Positions 56,663 through 64,000 of a stretch of 64,000 bases of DNA are shown in pieces. The stretch comes from Paramyrothecium sp. XJ0827 (lineage: Eukaryota > Ascomycota > Sordariomycetes > Hypocreales > Stachybotryaceae), in assembly GCA_020881915.1 (NCBI GenBank), contig JAJFPB010000007.1, positions 2,728,001 through 2,792,000 on the forward strand, read 5' to 3'. The position numbers and the translations under genes were made by a program. The notes below the pieces were generated by a model that saw only the letters and a list, made by a program, of their open reading frames with translations, did not search any database and had not been told where the DNA came from. Positions within the stretch are counted from its first letter, which is position 1. Each line of letters opens with the position of its first letter.

Positions 56663-56694
56663 TCTCACCAAGTCTTCCAGAATCAATATTCAAC

Positions 56695-57571
56695 ATGCCC
56701 GGCGTTCGTAAGTGCATCGACTCCTGCGCCTGTTCTCCCTTATACACACGCAAACATGCGTACGACTCTAGCTAGCGCCCTTGTCGATCCTCGCTGACCA
56801 AACGACCCTTTTCCTCAGCCATCGACGCTCTTGATAACCTCAAGGCCAAGTTCAAGGCCATCTTCAAGAAGAAGGACGAGAAGCCGACTGCTGCCTCTGC
56901 CGCACCGGCCAAACCAGCCGAAGCACCCGCCACCACGGTACCCGCTGTCGTCGAGCCCACCAAAACTGACGACGCTCCTGCGCCCGTTCCCGCCGCTGCG
57001 AGTACGTTCACCTCGATTTACAGATGCTTTTGGAAGAGCCTGGCATCTAGCCATTGGTCATCCAGCACACTCTGGATGTGCGCCCGCCCGCTGACTTGAG
57101 ATATTTGCAACAGCTGAGCCTGCCCCCGCCACCGAGGCTAAGCCTGAGACAAAGACTGAGGCCGCGCCCGCTCCTGAGCCTGCCCAGTCTGAGGCTGCTG
57201 CTCCAGGTGAGCTTGACTGCCCCGATTTGGCTGGCACTCGACCTGCTAACCCGCACATAGCTCCAGCTGCTGCTGCTCCTACCGAGCCCGTCGCTGCTGC
57301 ACCTGCGCCTGCTGCTTCCGCCGAACCTGTCGCCGCTGCACCTGCTCCCGCCGCTGAAGCTCCCAAGCCCGAGGTCCCCGCTGCTGCCGTAGCCCCCGTT
57401 GTCCCCGAGGCCACTGCCGCTCCCACTACGACTCCCGCTGTCACGGAGGCTCCTAAGCCTGAGGCTGCCGTTGCTCCCGCCGCTGCTGCGCCTGCTGCTG
57501 AGGAGGCCCCCAAGGAGCCTGCCAAGGCCGACGCCACCGCCGCACCTACTACTGCCACCACAACTGCCTAA
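56695..57571 (+). CDS. Ala/Pro-rich protein with basic amphipathic N-terminus, 199 aa, unknown function
   Basis: Four exons: 56695-56707, 56819-57001, 57114-57206 and 57261-57571. The first exon codes for only MPGV plus one base. Residues 6-24 (DALDNLKAKFKAIFKKK) form a Lys-rich amphipathic helix that could bind membranes or nucleic acid. The remaining 170 residues are almost only Ala, Pro, Glu, Val, Thr and Lys in AAPAP/EAPKPE-type repeats, so they are disordered. Similar short proteins occur in other Hypocreales, as I recall, without known function. The 5' UTR intron, CT-rich leader and strongly C-ending codons suggest high expression. All three coding introns are phase 1. Confidence 0.8.
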
Positions 57572-57967
57572 TGTTGGTTACTGTTCGTCTAGCCATGCAA
57601 TGACGGTGGGACAAGTGAAACAGCCTTGGCTTGGATTTTCTCAAGTTTGATTTGGACAGGGAGTATTCATTGTTATTGTTTCAATTCTATTCGAGCGCTT
57701 GGGCGGTGGAAGAACGTGGGCGCTGATTGCTTTCTGCCATTTCTGCTAGTTGACTGGATACCCTAAAGGGAAGAACACATTATGATGTGTTCATAATCTA
57801 TACCCTTCTATATTTCTCGTTTGGTCCCTGGGAGACAGGATACCTGTGACTTCGCGACCAAAAGCCTCTGGAATGCCTCGTTCTGGCATGGTGTATCCTG
57901 CAAAAATGCCTCTACCAAGTACCATGTCCAAGGTCGCAATCATAATCTCTCACCAGTACATCATTCC
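57572..57967. other. Convergent intergenic region
   Basis: 3' flanks of the Ala/Pro-rich and PTPA genes; AT-rich at 57640-57820. No gene was seen. Confidence 0.5.
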
Positions 57968-59376
57968 TCAAGGACCTTTGGCCCATGGCGCTTTGGTAAC
58001 TGTAATCTGAGCGGCGGTGGTCTCGGAACCGGGACGTGATGCTGGATGCTGCGTTGGCCGAGAAGCCAGCGACCCTGTGTTTGGACCTGGGGGTGCTCTC
58101 GAATAGGGGATTCCGGGTCCTCCTGCAGATGGCATTGATGTCGCCGCTGCCCACGGAGCCGCGGTGCCCGTCACTTGGGGTGGCGGCATCGTTGTCGATG
58201 GCTGATTTGCCATGTGCACTGTCCGTGTTGGATTCGTGGCCTGGGGATCGACGTCCCAGGAGAACAGGGATCCAAAGGGAAAGTGTTGCACTACTGGAAA
58301 CTTTGACAGCACCTCCGCGTTGAACATCTTGATCATGCCCTTGTTGATCTTTCCCCATCCATCGCGAATGCCAGAAATGTCGAATAGAATGGGGCTATGT
58401 TCCCAGAAAGGCCCCTTCTTTACATCGTTGATGAAGCCAATGGCAGAGAAGTACATGTTGGTTTGGCGCTGGTCTTCGACAACGTTGGCTTTAGTGACGT
58501 CACTCGGTTTGGGGGCGCCTCTCACGGAGCCCTCAAGTGGCATGGATTCAGTGTCGTTAATGGGCCGTGTGAGCTGCGCGGATCCAAAGATATAGGACAT
58601 GAAGGAGTGATCATCTAAACCCCATACTCCGTGCGAGCCAGCAGGCTCCAAGTTGTATGTCAAAATAAGTTTCCTCACGACTCTCATGTACCTATTCACG
58701 GTTAGAATGACGGTCTTCCAGTGGTTTTGCAGAGGTTTACTCACGGCTCGAACACTGACAGCACAATCTCGCGCTCGATGCTGCCTCCTTGTTGCCCGTC
58801 CTTGAAATATCCTAGCTTCCATAGACATCCAAGGAAAGCCAGGAAGCTCAGCTCGTGACCCGTGCCATAGTCTAGTCGTTGAGCGCTTCCAAATCCCCCG
58901 AGGAGGTAGCTTCCCACTTCCTCTCGAGCCTTGCCCTGGCCTATGCTGAGCGTTTCACCCAACAAGCCGGTCTGGAGAAAGCCATCTGAGCGCTCCTCGA
59001 GCAGTGCATGCCAGCGCCTAAAGCTGACGTTTCCGAACCTGCGAGGGCCGGGATCCGGTGGTGCCTCAGCTATGAGACTTTCAATGTCGGACAGCAGCTT
59101 CTGTAGTGCGACAATCGAAGGTGTTGTAGGTGGGGAGGTGGTCAGAGGAAACACAAGCGGGACTTGTGAGGAAGCTTGCTGGCGGGGACATAGAGAATGG
59201 TTGAGCTGCAAGACGAATGTTCCAATATCCCGATATGCCAGCGTGGTCAAGAAGCGCGACACATCTTGGCCTTCGTTGATTTGTTTGACTGGCTTGGTGA
59301 AAGCTGGGATAGAGGATGAGTTGAGCACCTCCAGGGTAGGGAGAGCGGGGTTACTGGGCAAGTCCTTTGCGGCCAT
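57968..59376 (-). CDS. PP2A phosphatase activator PTPA (peptidyl-prolyl isomerase, RRD family)
   Basis: Two exons, 59376-58745 and 58691-57968, giving 451 aa. PTPA proteins remodel the PP2A catalytic subunit and load its metals, using ATP, and show prolyl isomerase activity. Family signatures are [56 protein letters not shown], and after the junction [20 protein letters not shown] and [20 protein letters not shown]. The C-terminal 110 residues are a Pro/Ser/Thr-rich extension, more like the RRD1 than the RRD2 branch, but I cannot settle this. The 53-nt intron (GTGAGT...AATAG) restores SVFEP-YMRVV. A Zds-type PP2A regulator lies about 15 kb away. Confidence 0.93.
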
Positions 59377-60142
59377 TTAGCTGAATTTAAGAGATCGTGT
59401 ATGAAGAAGGATATTTATCTCATGTGTATAAAAATAAAAAGCCCTGTATCACTCCTGTTGGCTCTGATCTCTTTTGGCTGCGGCTGTATGGAAGTCTATT
59501 AGATGGACTGTTCGAGTCTGCAGAGCATGATGTAAGGCTAATCGTTTAGTCAGCAGCTGGCCATCTCACAAACAGTACCTCTGTTGGCATTACTTCCATC
59601 CAAGGTCCCAACCAGATAGACTGTTGATATAACAGCCACAGGATCATGTCCAGCTTATTCTGGTGACCTTGGCCAAGTTTCATTAAAGTGCCTTACAAGC
59701 GAACATAATTTGCCGAGCTCATCACATCAATGTATGTCACATCTCCACGTACACATTTTCAGGGATGAACGGCAACCCTAACCCTGTAAAGCTCACCGAA
59801 GCAAAGCAAAAGCAAGGTACAGTCCTTGTACCTTACAACGCGTGTCTGGCACGCGTACCTTTTGGGACGAGGTGCTCCTTCCCGAACGCATGGCTACCTT
59901 ACCTTATGAGAACCCGTTTGAGGGCCGCAGGCTTTGATGCTTTTTATTTTATTCTAAATATCCTCAGTGCAGCAGAGCAGTATGTAATTTCAACCTGCCT
60001 TGTCTAGACTTCATGGCTAAGGTAGCGCTCACGGCCACCGTTCATCTACCCTCGCCTCACCCAGTGCGCGTCGACTCTCGTCCATAGGATTGTGAGCAGA
60101 TACAGACGACTACAGCAGGCGCGGGCCGGGAACCTGTTAAGA
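59377..60142. other. Divergent promoter region with motif copies
   Basis: Between the PTPA gene (-) and the 728-aa gene (+). The motif cluster is at 59813-59910; no gene was accepted. Confidence 0.5.
59813..59910. repeat. Cluster of AAGGTAC / TACCTTAC motifs
   Basis: caaggtac and ccttgtaccttac face each other, then cgcgtacctt and ctaccttaccttatg. They belong to the dispersed family and lie about 230-330 nt upstream of the next start codon. Confidence 0.6.
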
Positions 60143-62329
60143 ATGCCTCGAAAAGCCAGAGCTGTCGTAAACACGCGTCGCAGCGGGGCCCCCAACATCG
60201 ATTCTAGCGAAGAAGATGAGGCGGGCATCTACCCAACGCGGACTCGAAATGGAGCTGCGGCTGCACTTCGACGGTCCTCACGCCACGCCGGGTCGAAGTC
60301 TTCCCCGAAGAGAAAGGGCTCGCTGGGCGATCGTCTTGGTGCGTTGCCTGCGAAGAGGCAGCGCAAAGGGCTGCTAGAGCCCCAAAGTCGGCGACCACTA
60401 CGCCACCAAACCCCTCCAGACAATGAGGCCGAGGAGAACTTACCTGGAGAAGATGAGGATGACGAAGACGAGGCTCCAACAGACCCGGTTTTTTTCGATA
60501 ACATACGGAAAGCCGTCTCCCTCGGAATGCCCACGTCCCAGAAGACGCCAAAAGCATCACCAAAGCACCATCTACCACCTGACCCCGCCGTCAGCGTTGC
60601 TAAGACGTTGACAGCAGAGGCAATATACGAAGTGCCAGAAAGCGAACCAGAGGAAGAGGCCGATCGTCAAGAGGAGAGACCGCAGCTTGACATTCAGCTG
60701 CCAGCTGATCCCAGTCAGTGGCCCGTCGAACGAGCCGAGTCTCCCTTGTTTGTTGCGCGAGAGGTGTCTCCCAACCAATACCAGCGGCGCAAGTCCCGCA
60801 ATGCACCAAAGATACCCTATGGAAGCAAGGGATATCAAAGGCCAAGAGCTGGATCAGAGGAGCTCGGCTCAGATGTGGCTCCGTTCCGGAAAAGTCAGAC
60901 GCTTGGAGTCCAACAAGAGAGAATCATAGGTGTTTCGCAGAAGGAGGTTGAGCACATCGCAGTTGAAGACACACAAAACACCAACACCGAAGACATCGAG
61001 GATCAAGATGAAATTGGAGAGGAGGAGGAGGAGGATGCTGGAAATCCAGGAAATTTGCTTACGGCACGCGGCGACAAGGGCGAGCCTCTCGCCAAAGCTT
61101 CTCAGGAGCGGGCTATTGAGGGTGACTGGGATCAGAGCCTGGCAGCTGGAGAGGATTCCCTTCAATTTGAGGCACCCTCGGATCTCACGGAGCCGTTCAC
61201 GATAACACTCAGCAGCAAAAATCTCGCAAAGATGCTGTCGAAACTGCAGACCCGCGCTTGGACAAACGAAGGAGCTGATTGGCAAGCGGAATTTCTGGCA
61301 CTGAGACCAAATGAAAAAAAGTCGCAATGGCTTGATCGACATACTATTGGACTGAAGGCACAGATTTGTAAAAAACTACTATCCTTCTTACATCACCTCT
61401 GGGAACTGTGTCACCACATGCCGAAGGCTATTAATTTGGAGCAACAAGGGTCATATATGAAGACTCACGAGGAAAATATTCGAGAATCCTTGAGGACTAT
61501 TAGTGTTTACGTCGAGAAGATCAGCAGCAAGTTCTTGGCGCAGGTCAAGGAATCACAGGATCCAACACCGCAATCAGGTTGGGCAGAGGACGTGTTGCGC
61601 TGCCTACGTCGCACAATCATTCCAATGTTGGTCTTGTTAATAAAGGAAGTTTTCTTGACGGGTTGTGAGCAAACGTCGGATACCAAGCCAACGTTTCGCG
61701 GAGATGGGGAATTCACCAGCCCTGCCCTGGAGTTGCTTCTTAGGATGGTCGGCTGGACGCTCAGGCTGAATGAGATTGTCAAACTGGACTTTCAGTTGCA
61801 TCCACCGCCACCGGTTACAGATGCCCGGGCGGAGAGAGCAAAACTGGATAAGGAAATGAAAGATCGCTTCGATTTTACGGCACAGCTAGATCTTTTCAAA
61901 GGCTGTCTCGACACGGCCGTGAAAGATCTTGACGAACTGATCAATGGCCCTCAGCGAAGGCTTGAAGCGATGGAGAAGGATAGGCAAGCGAAGATTGAAA
62001 GAGAACGAAAAGAGACTGAGCGGTTGATGGCCGAGAGCCGGCAAATGCAGATGTTCATTGCTTCAACACAGAAGATGAGCACATCGGTGGTCAGCTCACA
62101 AGCCAGCCACGACGAATATTATGAGAAACACGGGTTCTACTACTGGGAAGACGAGCAACTGCTCAAACTAATCCGACAAGTCCCGAACCCAAATTTCGCA
62201 ATCCTCGCTTCTACATTTGTCAATCGAAGCCACAGGGAGCTGGAGCACCGGGCAAGGGAGCTGAAGGACATTGTGCGGGAGAAGTATGAGGCTGCAAACG
62301 TCGTTCCGCCACTGTGGTGCTACTCTTGA
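60143..62329 (+). CDS. Nuclear-looking protein with coiled coil and SANT/Myb-like C-terminus, 728 aa
   Basis: Single exon from the first ATG (MPRKARAVVNTRRS). I do not recognise the family. The N-terminus is basic (SSRHAGSKSSPKRKGS, PAKRQRKG) with acidic patches (SSEEDEAG, GEDEDDEDEAP, EEEEEDAG), typical of chromatin proteins. Residues of about 370-600 look folded and helical. A Glu/Lys/Arg-rich coiled coil follows (LEAMEKDRQAKIERERKETE). The last 65 residues (YYWEDEQLLKLIRQ, then a helix with NRSHRELEHRARELK) show the spacing of a SANT/Myb-like unit: Trp start, hydrophobic helix, final NRS helix. DNA or histone-tail binding is thus an inference. An upstream in-frame GTG is not used as the start. 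Confidence 0.75.
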   Translation: MPRKARAVVNTRRSGAPNIDSSEEDEAGIYPTRTRNGAAAALRRSSRHAGSKSSPKRKGSLGDRLGALPAKRQRKGLLEPQSRRPLRHQTPPDNEAEENLPGEDEDDEDEAPTDPVFFDNIRKAVSLGMPTSQKTPKASPKHHLPPDPAVSVAKTLTAEAIYEVPESEPEEEADRQEERPQLDIQLPADPSQWPVERAESPLFVAREVSPNQYQRRKSRNAPKIPYGSKGYQRPRAGSEELGSDVAPFRKSQTLGVQQERIIGVSQKEVEHIAVEDTQNTNTEDIEDQDEIGEEEEEDAGNPGNLLTARGDKGEPLAKASQERAIEGDWDQSLAAGEDSLQFEAPSDLTEPFTITLSSKNLAKMLSKLQTRAWTNEGADWQAEFLALRPNEKKSQWLDRHTIGLKAQICKKLLSFLHHLWELCHHMPKAINLEQQGSYMKTHEENIRESLRTISVYVEKISSKFLAQVKESQDPTPQSGWAEDVLRCLRRTIIPMLVLLIKEVFLTGCEQTSDTKPTFRGDGEFTSPALELLLRMVGWTLRLNEIVKLDFQLHPPPPVTDARAERAKLDKEMKDRFDFTAQLDLFKGCLDTAVKDLDELINGPQRRLEAMEKDRQAKIERERKETERLMAESRQMQMFIASTQKMSTSVVSSQASHDEYYEKHGFYYWEDEQLLKLIRQVPNPNFAILASTFVNRSHRELEHRARELKDIVREKYEAANVVPPLWCYS

Positions 62330-62784
62330 GCCTCGGAAAGTGCTGGGAAAATCGGGAATGAACATGTATGCGGCAACGGTTTGCAGGAGTTTACGGCGCT
62401 GATGAAGGATATGAGGCCATTGCCCTTGGCCAATTGCCAGCAATGATGGTGACATGGGTTTATATGTAACACCATTATAGAGCTTCGAGCTGGACTTTTA
62501 CTCTCAAGCATGGATTTAATGCGAATGAGATGCGCTATCTGTCCTTTCCTACCTCTCTCAGACTCCTATGTCATCGGTTGTGACGACGACGGGCGCGTGC
62601 ATGGACGGGTGAATGATATACCTTACATGGTAATAGTTTAGAGAGCGAGTGCCAACGCATCGATGCTGGGTTGGGTGGCATCCGCGAAAGAGGACTGCAT
62701 GGGGTGGGGGGGCATGGGGAGCCACGTGCGATATCCGCAAAGCTATTGATACCTGACGCTCGAGGATTGGGAGATGATATTGCC

Positions 62785-62856
62785 TGAGGTAGGCAAAGTA
62801 AGGTAGGTAGGCTTGGAATGGACCTTAGGTATAGAGCCTCCTACAGTACCTTGTAC
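62785..62856. repeat. Cluster of GGTAGG / TAAGGTAGG / TACCTTG motifs
   Basis: gaggtaggcaaagtaaggtaggtagg, then ccttaggtat and agtaccttgtac. Degenerate members of the dispersed family. Confidence 0.5.
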
Positions 62857-63721
62857 AGGGGTTGGATGGTTATTGACTGCGACGGAAATGAGATGGAGGA
62901 TTCTGGACTTGAGTCTCAATGGCTCAAGACCGGGCACGAGGCGCGTGTACCATAGTTCACCGAGACAAGATTGCTAGAGGTTAGGATGGTCCCCACCAGC
63001 CGTGGTGTGGAGAGTCCCTAACAAGGCCAAGCAGTCACTCACCGCTTCATTGTACCCCCCTTCCAGATTAGGAGTGTGCTTGTCGAAGGGATCCGACGGC
63101 GCACTGTACCCAGCCCAAAAGCTACACGCGCGCCGCCCACGCGTCTTGGGTACCGCGTCACATGCTATGTGGGAACCCGGCAGGTAGGTCGAGGTACCGG
63201 GGCGAGCTAGGGCTGGTTAGAGCACAGTCCGTCGACCGTCTCTCAGGTACCCGTAATCTTAATTGGGATCCATCAGTTCATTTCGCCATGGGAGCAAGCT
63301 GCTCAGAGTCAGTGTAGCGACGGTCCGTGGGTGCGAATGGTCAGTTGCGTCCAGCGAGCTTCCAGGCCCGCTGTTACGGTACCCGGATGCCTTTTTGCAA
63401 ACGCTCACCCCACACTGCTGCCTCTGCCTCTGCGTCTGCACCATCCCGCCCGCGTGCATGATCCTCGGTCCTAAGCCTCTCCAATGGCCCACAAGCCGTG
63501 CCCAACCTCCACGAGCGCCGACTCAAGTTGAGTTCCCTCCTTTCCGCTTCAGGTGTCAGCCGCCTGAGTGGAAGTGCAGCTGCGTGTTCAGTGAGGCGAA
63601 CCGGGTCCCGCCTCGCCTCGACCGTTTGGCCGGCGGAGGCTTCAGAGCATGTCTCATTCTCTTCCACGTTGTGGTGGAGGTCCCTTACCTGATGTACTGC
63701 CTGGTAAGAAAAAGAATCCGT

Positions 63722-63980
63722 GCAGGTACCGTAGGTACCTTGGGAGCTTGCTTGGTCCCTGGCACTGGCTGTGTCGTCGGCACCACGGTATCTGCAACGC
63801 CGAGGCAAGATAGCTACAGCACCACAAATAGCAGTTGATTGGCTCAATTGTGATTCATTATTCAACTCCGTATGCTTGTTGCCTGACAAAGTGTAGCATC
63901 GTCCCAGACGAGTGCGTTGGGCGACATCTCAGGTAAGGTAAGGTACCTGTCGTAAGGCGCGGACAGGTAAGGTACCTTAG
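63722..63980. repeat. Two clusters of GGTAAGGTACC motifs
   Basis: caggtaccgtaggtacctt at 63723-63741, and caggtaaggtaaggtacctg plus caggtaaggtaccttag at 63930-63980. They include some of the most complete copies of the palindromic form. Confidence 0.65.
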
Positions 63981-64000
63981 CTGGCCCGTATGCTGCTTTC

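Larger units (their letters stand above)
62330..64000. other. Noncoding region to the window end
   Basis: About 1.7 kb with dispersed-motif clusters at 62785-62856, 63722-63742 and 63931-63980. Overlapping ORFs on both strands at 63263-63889 have Cys/Arg/Ser-rich, unconserved-looking translations and were not accepted. Confidence 0.5.

Noticed and set aside
63263..63889. 191-aa and 171-aa ORFs on opposite strands near the window end
   Set aside because: Compete with each other, contain dispersed-motif copies and show no domain or signal peptide.

Overview
The window is nuclear DNA from a filamentous ascomycete, most likely a Sordariomycete and probably Hypocreales. The evidence is short introns (mostly 50-210 nt) with GT...CTAAC/CTGAC...AG signals, compact genes on both strands, a tRNA with an intron next to position 37, long disordered Pro/Ser/Ala regions in the proteins, and families typical of Pezizomycotina (Zds, DUF2433, long Not4, TOK-type K+ channel). 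The species cannot be named from the sequence alone. No operons, phages, CRISPR arrays or secondary-metabolite clusters were seen.

Layout. 0-9 kb: a PEX11-family gene cut by the window edge (-), complex I 51 kDa subunit (-), dynactin p27-like protein (+), iron-type dehydrogenase/hydroxyacid-oxoacid transhydrogenase (-), and an intronless DmpA-type aminopeptidase (+). 9-22 kb: exocyst Sec3 (+), an 847-aa nuclear-looking protein of unknown function (+), a small secreted protein (+) and an HD-domain phosphohydrolase (+). 22-29 kb: a 1921-aa UFD4/TRIP12-type HECT ubiquitin ligase (-). 30-37 kb: branched-chain keto acid dehydrogenase E1 alpha (-), a 111-aa single-pass membrane protein (+), COQ5 (+) and a DUF2433 protein (-). 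37-45 kb: a 3 kb gene-poor stretch, a Zds1-type protein (+) and complex I 30 kDa subunit (-). 45-60 kb: CCR4-NOT ligase Not4 (+), outward-rectifier K+ channel (-), an alpha/beta-hydrolase-like protein (+), tRNA-Pro (+), an Ala/Pro-rich protein with a 5' UTR intron (+) and the PP2A activator PTPA (-). 60-64 kb: a 728-aa protein with a SANT-like C-terminus (+), then noncoding DNA to the window end.

Most genes are conserved housekeeping genes. Five are mitochondrial (two complex I subunits, transhydrogenase, BCKDH E1 alpha, COQ5), and three of these carry CCAAT boxes about 90-125 nt upstream of their start codons. Two encode PP2A regulators (Zds-type and PTPA).

The most unusual features are: (i) a degenerate dispersed motif family built on TACCTTACC / GGTAAGGTACC, seen only in intergenic DNA and clustered in at least eight places; (ii) a 659-nt intron in NOT4 whose retention gives a short protein with its own C-terminus; (iii) an alpha/beta-hydrolase-like protein whose nucleophile elbow has His where Ser is expected; (iv) two intronless enzyme genes of bacterial style. 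Splice sites were placed by reading frame and consensus, checked by codon arithmetic; none has transcript support here.
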